Source: Clonostachys chloroleuca | Taxonomy: Eukaryota; Ascomycota; Sordariomycetes; Hypocreales; Bionectriaceae | Assembly (NCBI GenBank): GCA_037952775.1 | Contig: JBANAY010000003.1 | Span: 13,888,001 to 13,952,000 of the forward strand | Direction: 5' to 3' | Length of the DNA: 64,000 nucleotides | Shown here: positions 52,828 to 63,323 of the stretch, piece by piece | Layout of the letters: the number at the start of each line of letters is the position of its first letter | How positions within the stretch are numbered: position 1 is the stretch's first letter | Notes under the pieces: model-generated | What the model saw: the letters and a program-made list of their open reading frames with translations, nothing else | What the model was told of the DNA's origin: nothing | The model's database searches: none | Made by a program: the position numbers and the translations under genes

Positions 52828-55218
52828 TTAGCACCAGGACATTATGGCAAATACAATGACGAGCGCTGTAAAACCAACCCGATTAGTAACCGCGGCGGAT
52901 ATATTATCACCTCCACCTCCCAGTGCCCCAGGTACACGCGTCGAGTTAGCATTATCCCAAGTCTCATTGTATGAGAAACCAGGGTAGTCCGTGATGGTTT
53001 GGTTTCGGCCAGACCCAGGGCCGTCTGTCGAGCCAGGCACACAAACTGAAGTGTTCCCGTTGGCAAAACTACCTGCAGCGCGCCACAACTGGGTGATATC
53101 GCGGATCATATCAGCCGTGTAAAACAGCCGACAATTAGCAGCCTCGTAAACAAATTGGCGCGGAATTTCACGGCTGGACAAGTTGATCTCATCCAGAGCG
53201 TTAACGCGTCCATCCCCAATTTTCCATGGCGCTGATGATATAGGAGCAGGGAGCTCAGTAATATCATCGGTGGTGACACCTAGCCCCTTCAGAACGGCAG
53301 CAATCTTGTCCTCACTGCTGGAAATGTTCTGCCTGATGGCCCCAGTAGCTAGGTCATAATCAGACCATTTCAGGACATTGCTACCCCGAGTACCACATAC
53401 ACCCTGCATAGGACCGTTCTGAGGAATACCACCAACCACGACACTCTTCACTCCGGCGTCGTTTTTCATAATATTGGAGAAGATAGTGCACGTGCTGCCG
53501 CAGTAACCATCCTGTAGTAAAACGATATCTTCGGCAGCCCATGGCTGCTGGTAGGTAAGTGGGTTACTGCTATAGCCAGCGATAGGGCGACCGATATCAC
53601 CTGCGATTAAGGGATTCGAAAGATTATAGAAGCCTGGTTTGGTAAAATTATCGCCGTGAATTTGAAGAGGTCCATAAAATTCCTTCCATGAAGCCCAGTT
53701 CTTTTTATCGGTATCCAATGTAAAGGCTGCGTTCAGTTGCGCCATATTCCCAGATTGCCTTATGTCGTTGATGAGTTCTCTGGAGAAGACCGAACCATTA
53801 TCCAAAGAGATCTTCGTCAAAAGAGATCCAATAGTATTAACTGAACGGCTAGCTCGAGCTCGCCAAGCTAGACTCGGCTCTATCGTCGGGAAAAAGCGCT
53901 TGAAGGTGTCATAGCCTAGAAAGACGCTGCCGCCGGCGTTCCCTGACAAATCAATAATAATCTTCTTCATCCCTGCAGCTTTAGCTTGCTTGATAAAACT
54001 AGCAACAGCGTTGCCGAAGCTGATTCCGGTTGCAATGTCGGGACTAGAGGCGAAGCTCGGTAGACTCAGCACACCGATTGACACATCGGCCAAAAAATAG
54101 CCAGACACCGTGCCGCCAGCGGTAAAATTTTCCTGGGTTACAATAGGGTTGGCAGGATAGCTGTCAAACGGAACCTTGGTAGCTGTTGTAATAGCACTCG
54201 AGACAAGCGGCGTACCTCTCTCAACTAACGATTCGGTCTCGACGACTGGTGGCTTCCAAGCAGAAAAAGATATCTTTTCCCTTTTTGAAGACAAAGATGA
54301 GGCCGCATTGGGGTTGAGAATGTGATTTTTGTATATCTCCGGACCGCTGAGCAAGCCGTGGGCTGTAAGATTAAACATCGAACCAGCAGAGTACGCCCAC
54401 TCGAAGCCGGTCCCGTTAGCAAAGCGGCCCCTAAGTGTCGGCCCATTGTAAACAACGGTTTTTTGGAAGAAATCAGGATATTTGGATAATTTGTCGGTTG
54501 CGCCAAACGTCCCAAATTGGAAGGCGGGATTGAACATCAACATATTCCACTCGGCATGTGGATCGTTGAGACCCATTGAGGTCCTAGCAGCGTAGCTGCG
54601 AAGGTAGGTGAAGATCGACTCGCCCTCAATCTCCACAAGAGGCGAAGCTGTGTTGACCTGGTTGATAATATCGCTATACGCATAAACCTGGGGGACTTCT
54701 TGGCCATTTGTGGATACGGTAACAATACTATCGGGAAGGAACCACTGGAAGAGATGCAGTACTCCAGCTTGGAAGCTGAAGTGAGTGTCATGAACACCGA
54801 TGATAATAGAGTGGATATCTAAATCCAACTCATACTGATTCGTGTAGACGTTCCGTCTCACCTTGTCAGCAATTTCCTCCAATCGTCCCATTACATCAAT
54901 AGCTGGTTGTTGATATGATTTTGGAGGATTCTTGAGGTAAGCGAGTGTGCTCATGAAAGAAAAGTATTGCTTCGCGATGCTGATCATCTGAGTGGCAGCT
55001 TCAGCATCGAGCGGCACTGACATAGCACATTGGTAGGCTTGTTCGGCGTCGAATAGAGCATTGTACTGGAGATCTGCCGGGCGTTCCAACTTCAAGCCCG
55101 CACCTGACTCAAGTTGGACCTTGGCCACTGCTTTGCATGGGTCGAGATGTTGGGCGACGGAAGGAAGGGCTAGGTGCATGGCGGCAAAAGCCATGGCTAG
55201 GAGCTTTGGGAAGTCCAT
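52828..55218 (-). CDS. secreted GPI-type S41 family peptidase-like protein
   Basis: I chose ATG 55218; the upstream frame opens with TTG. The product has about 796 residues with a signal peptide (FPKLLAMAFAAMHLALPSVA) then LDPCKAV, as in fungal secreted members. The C-terminal half carries the tail-protease/S41 hallmarks: KKIIIDLSGNAGGS strand and loop, and LLQDGYCGSTC with the catalytic Ser in a Cys-flanked loop. A Cys-rich terminus ends in a hydrophobic stretch (VGFTALVIVFAIMSWC), consistent with GPI attachment. Many Asn-x-Ser/Thr sites support secretion. Family members are uncharacterised in fungi but resemble CPAF-like tail-specific proteases. No introns or stops. It stands alone. Confidence 0.85.
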   Translation of the reverse strand: MDFPKLLAMAFAAMHLALPSVAQHLDPCKAVAKVQLESGAGLKLERPADLQYNALFDAEQAYQCAMSVPLDAEAATQMISIAKQYFSFMSTLAYLKNPPKSYQQPAIDVMGRLEEIADKVRRNVYTNQYELDLDIHSIIIGVHDTHFSFQAGVLHLFQWFLPDSIVTVSTNGQEVPQVYAYSDIINQVNTASPLVEIEGESIFTYLRSYAARTSMGLNDPHAEWNMLMFNPAFQFGTFGATDKLSKYPDFFQKTVVYNGPTLRGRFANGTGFEWAYSAGSMFNLTAHGLLSGPEIYKNHILNPNAASSLSSKREKISFSAWKPPVVETESLVERGTPLVSSAITTATKVPFDSYPANPIVTQENFTAGGTVSGYFLADVSIGVLSLPSFASSPDIATGISFGNAVASFIKQAKAAGMKKIIIDLSGNAGGSVFLGYDTFKRFFPTIEPSLAWRARASRSVNTIGSLLTKISLDNGSVFSRELINDIRQSGNMAQLNAAFTLDTDKKNWASWKEFYGPLQIHGDNFTKPGFYNLSNPLIAGDIGRPIAGYSSNPLTYQQPWAAEDIVLLQDGYCGSTCTIFSNIMKNDAGVKSVVVGGIPQNGPMQGVCGTRGSNVLKWSDYDLATGAIRQNISSSEDKIAAVLKGLGVTTDDITELPAPISSAPWKIGDGRVNALDEINLSSREIPRQFVYEAANCRLFYTADMIRDITQLWRAAGSFANGNTSVCVPGSTDGPGSGRNQTITDYPGFSYNETWDNANSTRVPGALGGGGDNISAAVTNRVGFTALVIVFAIMSWC

Positions 55219-55299
55219 TTTGAATGTATGCAAGACAAGAAGGAATTCTAGACAAGAAGGAACTCAGGGGATCAACGAACGACTTTAAGGAAGATAAGT

Positions 55300-57040
55300 A
55301 AAAGGATGCAGAACGGGGACTAGATGCAAGGGAAAAGGTTCCTTTAAGTATGTGATTCCGAAGGCCCTTGCCTTGTCAACAAGTTACCTCGGCTTTCACG
55401 GGCTCAAGGTTGTGATATGCTAGTTCCGATCATGATTAGCCTGCCGATTACTCAAATAATTTGACAATAACAGATTGCATCTACAAATTACGAACTGATC
55501 GGGTAGATACTCTTCATCTTGCAGCGTTAACATCAATGTGAGATGTCCGTGCCTGCCCGACATAGAAGCAGTGGGTTGCCTCGCCTCTCGGATCACTTGA
55601 GCTAGGTTAGTCTACTTTTAGAAGGAAGGCAATAACTCCCGAATCAAATAGTTGAGGGCTACTCAGCGTGATAAGCATCATCGAATACATATCAGCCAAG
55701 TAACTCAGATAATTAACCCCATAAAAATAGGCCTTTAATTAAACCAGGCTTATTCCTAACTAATTTAGAAACATTCTTTATTACTACAGCAATTAGACAA
55801 CTTGAACTAAAGTCCTCTGCTTTCAGAAGTAGAGTAATAATTCCCGAGATCGACTGTAGAAAATCAATGCCTTCGGCACAAGTGTCAGCTTGAAACAGGG
55901 AATAACCGCCAAGTGGGCTGGAAATTATTCTTGTGGGTCGCATGCCCTTCTGCCGCATTACTGGGATCGTTGTCTCAATTCACGCATGGATTGGAGCATT
56001 GTATCAACTTTGCAACAACGTTAGCTGAGCTAAAATCTCACATCATCGCCTGAGGAACTGCAACGTCTCTATGAGACGTTGCAGTACTTTTACACTCAAG
56101 ATACACTCCAAAGACATTTCCCCAGCTCCTTGCTAGTGTTAGACTGAGGTTATTACTGAACATAGATTACAGGAATATTGGCCCTCTGCGAGTCAAGAGT
56201 GTGGATTTTTCTCATCCCTCTCTGTCACAGACCTAGCAGCTTAATGAACTTCTGAGCGCCCAATTTAACAACCATCATTTATCTCTATCAAGAGCTAACT
56301 TGTTAATGCGTCATTGCACCACTGGATAAACCGTATGGTAGTCTCAAAAAAAATGGTGCTAGCTATTTTTTTTTTTTTTTTTCTTTTGGCTAATAACAAA
56401 CGGATAATCCTCCATCAAGAACCAAGTTTGCTCCGTTCATATAGCTAGACAGAAGAGTTAAAGGGTTAGGTTCAAGGGGAGGAAGTGCAGCTTGGTATTT
56501 ACAACTATCCCAGTATGCATAACAAGGTGGCGGTGATGGATAGCATCATTATTGGTACATATCTGTTCACATCTTGTTTCCCTCTTCGGGCTAGAATGAT
56601 GATCAGCTTAGAAATGCCCGAGAAAGACCGAAATCCGCTCGTAGCGTCCGCATGCCATCTGACACAACGGCCATTTGGAGACCCGATCACAGAAGGTAAA
56701 TGGGATGACATAAAACTTGAGACACCTAAGGGTCCTTTTTGTCCCCGTCTTAGGTTAGTGATTTTGTATCCTGTATTGTCTGAGTTATTGAAGCCAATAT
56801 GTACACAGTATTACAGACAAATATGAAAGAATATCCATGAAATATAGAGTGTTGCTCTCATAAAATACATAAATATAGAAGGGTTCTTCATAGTTCTTCA
56901 TACTGAGGCTTGGGGGAATAGAAGCTCAAGATTTAATTGTGATGTCCCCACTTGCGAGGGCAAACAACGCGAAGTTAGACCACATGGAAGCCAAGAGATC
57001 TTGTTTTCCCATTAAGGTAAAGCGCGTAATCAAATCGGTC
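55300..57040. other. intergenic, nothing supported
   Basis: Only motif-poor frames (for example 56485-56826 plus). A poly-T run of about 18 lies at 56366-56383. 55229-55270 holds two copies of GACAAGAAGGAA in the S41 leader. Confidence 0.4.
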
Positions 57041-57256
57041 CCGAATTAGTCATCAGCAAGCAAAAAGGGTGCTGACATAATTTGGGCACCCGGGTGCGCC
57101 AGGATGTTTGGGCATCCGGGTGCCCATGTATCAGTCGCCACCCGGCGCGCCCTGCTGACTAATTTCTGCGCGCCCCTCCACACACACACACATACACAAT
57201 CACATAGCTGCAGTTGTCGGCTACCGCTGCTGCCCCTGCCGTTGAATAGCACTGCT

Positions 57257-57529
57257 ATGGCTCAAGCAGCGTTTCCTAACGATGTACTCCCCCTGAGGGC
57301 ACGTACGGCCCACGAGAGTCTCTTCTCGCAGCTATCAATTCTTAGGCAAAGCTCAGAGGCTATCTATTTACTACAGGAAAATCTTCCAAGACTCCAAACG
57401 GTCGGGTCAAGGTCGTATTTGCATGCGGTCGGAACAAGCTTCCACCAAGTTCATCAATTGAACGAAAACGCCGTACATGTAGCCGAGGAACAGGTTGCAA
57501 GTTCTCAGTACTTGCAAAACAGTCCCTAG
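57257..57529 (+). CDS. small ORF at the 5' end of the MULE
   Basis: 90 residues from the ATG (MAQAAFPNDVLPLRARTAHES), helical, Gln/Leu-rich, without recognised motifs. It might be an accessory ORF, or the displaced N-terminus of the transposase separated by frameshifts. Confidence 0.35.
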   Translation: MAQAAFPNDVLPLRARTAHESLFSQLSILRQSSEAIYLLQENLPRLQTVGSRSYLHAVGTSFHQVHQLNENAVHVAEEQVASSQYLQNSP

Positions 57530-57549
57530 ATGGGACTCTATGGGTCCTG

Positions 57550-58913
57550 AGCCATCAACAAGGCCAGGAATACGCTCGACACAATCATACACTAAGCGGA
57601 GACCCATCTGCGCACCCGGCACATCGTCAGCTTGGGGAGGACGACGTTAAAGCTATTGCAAATCTCACGGCCTCTGGAGCTGCTCCCCGGGAAACCAGAA
57701 CCTACTTCCACAATAACTCCAGTACCCTCGCAACCCAGAAAGATGTCTACAATCAGATTGCAGCGACAAGGAGAGATCTACGCGAGGGCCAAAGCAGTTA
57801 CAAGCACTAGTCGACCAGCTACATGCGGAGGGCTTCTAGTGCCGAGTCCAGCTAGATTTGAATAATCGGCTTACGGCAATCTTCTTTGCTCACCCGGACT
57901 CCATTGCATATCTTCGATGCAACCCCGATGTCTTACTACTAGATTGTACCTACAAGACAAATAAACATGGAATGCCACTCCTTGATATGGTTGGCGTTGA
58001 CGCTTGCGAGCGCTCTTTCTGCATTGCCTTTGCATTCCTCTCTGGAGAGACAGAAGAGGACTACTCCTGGGCCTTGCAACATCTCAAAACCCTCTATCAG
58101 CGAGATCTTCCCTCTGTTGTCCTAACAGATCGATGCCTAGCAGCGATGAATGCTGCCACAACCTGGTTCCCTTCATCCAAAGGACTACTTTGCCTCTGGC
58201 ATGTTAATAAGGCAGTCTTGCAATATTGTAAGCCAGCTTTCATGCTGAGTGGCGGGGACCAGGCAGAGAAGGCGTGGGATGGATTCTATGCATCCTGGCA
58301 CTCAATTGTAGCCTCGCCAACCGAGAAGGAATTCCAAGAGCGTCTGGCTAATTTTGAGAGGACATATGCTAAGAAATATACAGAGGCAGTTGGATATATT
58401 AGGGCAACCTGGTAGCTTATAATATTATACAAGATAGATACTAATAAATGTCTTAGGGCGGAAGGGATCCATTCATTGATAAAAGCACACATTAAGATAT
58501 CTACCTTGGATCTCTTTGACGTCTGGCAAGCTATAAGACCTGCTATTGCTAACCAACTGAAAGAACTGAAATATACGCAGGCTTCTCAGCAGGTATCAAC
58601 GCCACTAGACATCTCTGGAGTATTGTTTGAGGCACTACGAGGCTGGATCTCACACAAGGCATTGCGCAAAGTGCAAGAGCAACGGCAATTGATTTCAAAG
58701 CCACTTGAACGTCCCTGTACCGGGACCTTCACATCCTCGCATGGATTACCATGCGTCCATACTTTGAAGAAGCTCGACGAGGAAGGCCAGGCACTTTTAC
58801 TGGAGTATTTCCATCCCCACTGGCACTTGAAGCGGGGTGTAGCGCAGCCACAGCTAATGCTAGAGCCTAGAATAGCCCCGAGCCAGCGTAACCAAAAAGA
58901 CGCAATCAGCTGA
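57550..58913 (+). pseudogene. MULE transposase with frameshifts and stops
   Basis: The N-terminal part (AIANLTASGAAPRETRTYF, TLATQKDVYNQIAATRRDL) is in one frame, then shifts near 57800 with a TAG at about 57839 before LDLNNRLTAIFFAH. The catalytic domain reads DVLLLDCTYKTNKHGMPLL (first Asp), LPSVVLTDRCLAAMNA (second Asp) and LLCLWHVNKAVL (the C/HW motif), the PF10551-like MULE core. A stop at 58415 precedes IHSLIKAHIKISTLDLFD and a SWIM-like CTGTF...HGLPCVHTL. Length and order fit Hop-type transposases. At least three lesions make it non-functional. Confidence 0.85.
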
Positions 58914-58974
58914 TAACCAGTACAAGACGAGAGCCTAGTGGATTTGAAGCAGTTGAGGCAGCAGTACGACCAAA

Positions 58975-59770
58975 GGCACAGCCTACATGCAGCAGATGTC
59001 ATACATTAGGCCATACAATGGCCTCAAAGGCATGCCCCCTGCGATACGAAGAGCTCTTGCGGTCATCGGGATCAGTGGCACCAGGACAGACGACTAAAGA
59101 GATGGTACCTACAACAGTAGCACCAGCAGCTATAGAGATTATGGCAGTCCAGGTTGCAGAAGGTCAGATAGAGACAGGCCAGACGGCAGCAGTCCAAGCA
59201 CCGGCGGGGAACACAGCAGCAGACCAGACAGCGGCAGCAAAGGGAGTGGCAGACCATATAACGACAGACCGGTCAATTGTAGTCCAAGAATTAGTAGAGT
59301 ACATAGTGGTCGACCAGACACTAGCAGTCTACACAGCGGCAGGACAGACATTATCAGTTCAGGCAGCGGTGGCAGAGACAAGGGCAGCAGCATCAGCACC
59401 GGCACCAGCGCCAGCACAAGCACCAGAACTGAGATACGATGACCCGCAGGCTATCTATCAGAGATATGTTGCAACAAGAGAAGCTTGGTACAAGGCGCAG
59501 CCTCGTGGCAGTATCAAGACTAACCAGCAGTATCGAAAGGCAGTGGGTCTGCCTCAACGGTATGACAAGGTCACCTACCAATGGTGTCTTGACTGGAAGC
59601 AGATGGATAAGCATTGTAAGATACAGGGAGGCTTTGGAGAGTGGACTAAGGAAGAGATGATGGCATATGTAGATTGGAGCAAGGAAGAAGATGATCGGGT
59701 CGAGGCTCAGGTCGCGGCCGAGATGAAAGGCAACCCTTTCTCTAGTAGAAGGGGCATGCATGATATCTGA
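58975..59770 (+). CDS. MULE-associated zinc-knuckle ORF
   Basis: The frame opens before 58975 as REPSGFEAVEAAVRPKAQP, then CSRCHTLGHTMASKAC, a Cys/His knuckle, and continues from ATG 59018 as an Ala/Thr/Gln-rich low-complexity region with repeated VAxxQT words. It ends in a compact Trp/Tyr-rich domain (YQRYVATREAWYKAQPRG, YQWCLDWKQMDKHCK, WTKEEMMAYVDW). A one-base shift near 58890 would fuse it to the transposase, so it may be the native C-terminal part. The final domain could help bind DNA. Not otherwise recognised. Confidence 0.55.
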
Positions 59771-60053
59771 GAGGCGACTGCGAGGGATATTGAGGAACAA
59801 GAGGCTTTCTGTTCAAGTAGGGAGGTAGGTAGGTAGGTAGGTAATTGGGAATTTGGCGCAGATTTGATCGCTATACACGGTAGCCCCCACTGACTGCAGC
59901 TGTAGGGGGGAGGGGCGCGCTGAAATTAGTCAGCAGGGAGCGCCGGGTCTAAAAGCGCGCCCGGGCGCCTCTGTAGGGGGCGCCGACGACTCTGTCTGCT
60001 TTAACAATCATAGCTTATCTGCTTACTACGTCATTCATTCATTCATTCACTTA

Positions 60054-61332
60054 ACGTAATCGATAAGCAAGCGGCGCACTTACCCCATAATCTATATACT
60101 CTTTACAATTTATTAAATTTCTTAACAATACAACATGACTTTATCTTCGTACGAAGCTAATATTATTCTTACAATTCAATCTCTTCAAAATAACCCTAAA
60201 CTAAGCGTTCGGGCTGCAGCAAAAGCGTATGGCGCGACGCGATACTCGAGCTAACTCAATGAATCTTACAAAATCCGAAGAGGAGGCTATTGTCTCGTAC
60301 GTTATTGAGCTATCTACACGTGCATTTCCTCCTAGATTGCGTGGTGTTGAAGAAATGGCCAATCATCTACTACGCGTACGCGACGCGCCACCCGTTGGAA
60401 TCAAATGGGCTTCTAACTTCGTTAAGCGGCAACCAGAGCTTCGTACGCATTGGGTTCGCAAATATGACTATCAGACGGCTAAATGCGAAGATCCAAAGGT
60501 TATTACACCTTAGTTTACTCTCGTACGAAACATGAAGGCCAAGTATGGGATCCTAGATGAGGATCTCTATAACTTTGATGAGACTTGAGTTTCTCTGTGC
60601 CTTTCGTACGGCCTTCTTCTCTTCCTTTATAGAGAAAAATATTCAGGTTGGCTTTATTGGATCTGGCCTACTCCCATACAACCCAGAGAGGGTTCTTTTA
60701 AAGCTTGATGTGGTATTACGAACGCCAACACCACCGGAGACCCTTCCTGAGATAAGGCAGCCTTTGGGTTTTAAAGACACTACAGAATGCGTACGAGGCC
60801 AGCGCACAGTCTGAGCATATTAAATCCCGAATCTCAGCCCATCAAAATAGCTCTCCAACATCTATGATAGCCGCTGTGGACCAATTTACAAGAGGGGCGA
60901 CTGCAATAATGCACCAGGTGGCTCTTTACGTTCTGAGGTCCGGGATCTTCGTACGGCAAATGAGGCACTAAGCAAGCGGCGAAGACTAAAAAAAAAAAGC
61001 CGCGTACGGCTTGGAGGCTCTCTTACTGTACAGGATGGAATAGATCTATTAGACCAGAAGGATATGGATAAGCAGCTAAGAGGGGAAGGCCGCCGAGGTG
61101 GTGGCCAAGGAGGGCAGGCTCGTATGAAGGCTTCGCGATGTGGCAATTGCGGTAAGCCTGGTCATAATAAACGAACCTGTCGGGAGGTTGAAGAGGAGTC
61201 TGATAATTTAGTTTCTAGTACTATTATTGTAGATAATTAGCTAGTGTTATTTTAATTGAGGTTTTTATATGAGGTATTAGAGAAAGTGCGCCGCTCGCTT
61301 GTCTGTGCCGCTCGCTTATCGATTGATTACGT
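60054..61332 (+). mobile_element. pogo/Fot transposon, deletion derivative with TA duplication
   Basis: Left end ACGTAATCGATAAGC at 60054 and right end complement ACGTAATCAATCGATAAGC at 61332 are inverted repeats continuing into AGCGGC-GCACT. TA flanks both ends (60052-60053, 61333-61334), the target duplication of this superfamily. The 1,279-base element holds only the two ends of a transposase. Right TIR carries an extra copy of the AGCGGC motif. Confidence 0.92.
60135..61241 (+). pseudogene. pogo transposase without DDE core
   Basis: Starts ATG 60135 (SLQNNPKLSVRAAAKAYG, psq helix-turn-helix). A stop interrupts, then CENP-B-like NLTKSEEEAIVSYVIEL and RAFPPRLRGVEEMANHLL. The front of the DDE domain follows (MKAKYGILDEDLYNFDET). 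At about 60586 it jumps to the C-terminal region (FFSSFIEKNIQVGF, NPERVLLKLDV, then RGATAIMHQV, NEALSKRRR) and the terminal CGNCGKPGHNKRTC knuckle (61139-61180). The catalytic core between is deleted and several frameshifts and stops are present. It cannot transpose by itself but could be moved in trans by a related element. Confidence 0.85.
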
Positions 61333-61811
61333 TATCGCTATTTTCAACTTGTTCTTCTCACATATATACTGGAAGAGAGGGACGCTCATCGCATCAGAAG
61401 CCAGAAGGCGACCACATACAATTTTTTTCACGTAATAATTTTATCACCACCAACTTCGCCTACCCCTCCTTTTTGGGTTCTACTTTTCTTTTACTTTACG
61501 CCGTTAAGCACTCATTGGAGACTTGGACAAAATAAGATGAGGAAAACGAACTGACTATTTTTCCATGACGAGGCGAAGACCTATATCATGGTAGCAAATT
61601 CTTCTCTCTTTCTCTCTCATCCTTTACACATCACCGCAACTTGTCGTGGGAAACTGACTTCAACTGCTGTTATATTATGATAGCCGAAGCTCTTGTGAAA
61701 GATGAAAGAGTCCAACTAAGTATGTCTGCATAACAACATCCAACGCGAACAAAAGACGGCATGCGAGCCAATGCTCCGCCTGTCCTGGCCTTGAATTGCC
61801 TGTCCATGAAT

Positions 61812-62370
61812 CTAATGTGCCTTCATTGGGCTCATCGAGTCGTTTGTAGCGCCTTGTCGGCCGGGCACCTGCACAAGCGTAAAGGTTAAATAAGTGATGT
61901 GAATGAGTGTTCCACTTTAGCTGGTTTACTTACGTTCACGGTTTGGATAGTGCCTTCCATCAATATCTTCTTGATCGACTCATCTGAGTCCTCGGTTCCG
62001 AACTCGGATGCTAGAGTTCCTTTGGGGGCGGTGTCGTACGGGCCCTGCGCACCTTGCCTGTACTTTGTTAGCTAGATGAGCCTTCCGCAGCAGCGCCACC
62101 AGCCAACGCCTTTCCCCGTACATCAAGGCCATAACAGGTTCTTGCGATCGAGATCTTGGCTCGGAGGAATTCCTTCAATGGGGTAGGTATGCAGAAATCG
62201 GCTTACGTGTGAGTCAGGAAGACCGTGAAAGGGGAGACGAAGCTAGCAAGGGGGATGCTCTTGTTGTCCAGCCACTTCTTGTAGGCCTGGACATCGCCAA
62301 CGAATACGATGTAGTCGTCGAACTTGCCTTTGTAGTGGACCTTAGACAGGGAACGCTCCCCTCGGGTCAT
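61812..62370 (-). CDS. SBDS-domain protein of the Rtc3 type, three exons
   Basis: Exons 62370-62207, 62057-61934 and 61868-61812 (introns 149 and 65 bases; donors GTAAGC and GTAAGT) join without a stop into 114 residues. The start MTRGERSLSKVHYKGKFDDYIVF is a classic SBDS N-terminal fold: short beta strands, DVQAYKKWLDNKSIPLASFVSPFTVF, QGAQGPYD, then LASEFGTED...IKKILMEGTIQTVN. This is the small stand-alone family related to yeast Rtc3/YHR087W and to ribosome-maturation factor SDO1. Likely cytoplasmic, RNA or ribosome associated. It appears intact in the midst of transposons and is probably a core gene. Both introns and the stop are clear. Confidence 0.88.
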
Positions 62371-62399
62371 TTTGGCAGATTAGTACAATTATGGTGAAA

Positions 62400-63110
62400 G
62401 CTGAATGTGGAATATCGTGTGACATCGGCACTGCCCAAAAATCCTCCACCGGCATATCTTCCTTATATGACCTTGGAATATGAATAATGTCATACTGATT
62501 TAATTTTAGATTGGATAAAGTATAATCTCAGCATTGCAAACCACTCTACTTATATCCTGTAGTGGGGCAATTTGGGGCTACGGAGCCTGTCGATGTAGTG
62601 GATCCATTTGAAATGGATGTAACCGCCTTGGCGACTAGGACGCGTGGCAAAAAATAAAGAGGGTCTACTTAGGGGTGCACGATTGTATCGAGGACTTATC
62701 GCAGGCCGGGGCGCCAATCTCGCCAGCCTACGGGAGCCAACCAAAGTATCCGACATATGGACTTGGCTATGTCTAGACTGTTGAATGCCTTTTCAGGTCT
62801 GGATCCTTAGCTTGGGGCCGATGTGTGTTGCTCGTGACCCGCCACATTAAAGTTAAATTTCGGGGTTCTCCGTAAAGTTAAAAATATGCTCCATGACACG
62901 TGTTTCTCCTATTTCAATTTTACTGCATGCTTTTAGACTGGGTGAAATGTAATTAGGTTGTTGAGATCTACTCTGTACATCACAGTTGATCATCACGCCC
63001 ACTTTGAACCAATTTCCGCTCAGGTTTTTCTAAATCCCATCCCCCCCCCCTTTTTTTTTTTCCTATTCAGTCATACTCATCTAGCTGAAGGAAGACGAAG
63101 GACTCCAGAA
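62400..63110. other. intergenic, promoter side of the SBDS gene
   Basis: No supported gene; C10 and T10 homopolymer runs at about 63041-63061. Confidence 0.45.
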
Positions 63111-63116
63111 ATAAAA

Positions 63117-63323
63117 ATGATTGGCCTTCTTGCCATTACAGCCATCCCCACGGTGACTAGGGTGGGAAACGCAGTGAGCGCCGACCAGAGACAACAAGCC
63201 GCCGCCAAAGACCAAGTAAAGTTTTCCCTCATCGCCATGATCCAGCTGGGCGGAGAATACCAAGAGGGTGCTTTTTGTACACGAGCCGACAGCGTGAACT
63301 GTGATATTTACACATTGTTGTAG
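63117..63323 (+). CDS. truncated conserved-type fungal hypothetical
   Basis: ATG 63117 opens MIGLLAITAIPTVTRVGNAVS then QQAAAKDQVKFSLIAMIQLGG...EGAFC. This beginning matches a family of uncharacterised small proteins frequent in fungi (a hydrophobic IPTVTxVG start and an AAKxQ-x-KF segment). After AFC, near 63280, the sequence is instead the complement of the neighbouring Tc1 transposase, so the remaining two thirds of the protein are gone. The transposon insertion or an associated deletion probably caused this. Confidence 0.5.
   Translation: MIGLLAITAIPTVTRVGNAVSADQRQQAAAKDQVKFSLIAMIQLGGEYQEGAFCTRADSVNCDIYTLL

Larger units (their letters stand above)
57060..59999 (+). mobile_element. MULE (Hop-like) DNA transposon
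   Basis: Inverted repeats of 40 bases lie at 57140-57179 and 59909-59948 (38 of 40 match; core CCTGCTGACTAATTTC). Both are flanked outward by GC palindromes (GGGCACCCGGGTGC at 57083, GCGCGCCCGGGCGC at 59955). Between them are a MULE transposase, a short extra ORF (57257-57529) and a downstream Cys/His ORF. Size of about 2.9 kb is near that of fungal Hop elements. I could not fix the 9-bp target duplication by eye, so outer ends are approximate. Confidence 0.85.

Noticed and set aside
56485..56826. 113-codon frame at 56485-56826
   Set aside because: Starts weakly, no recognised domain, no splice evidence; left as unannotated.
59820..59845. GGTA tandem run as a telomere-like repeat
   Set aside because: Unit is (GGTA)n, not the fungal telomere TTAGGG, and only about six copies.
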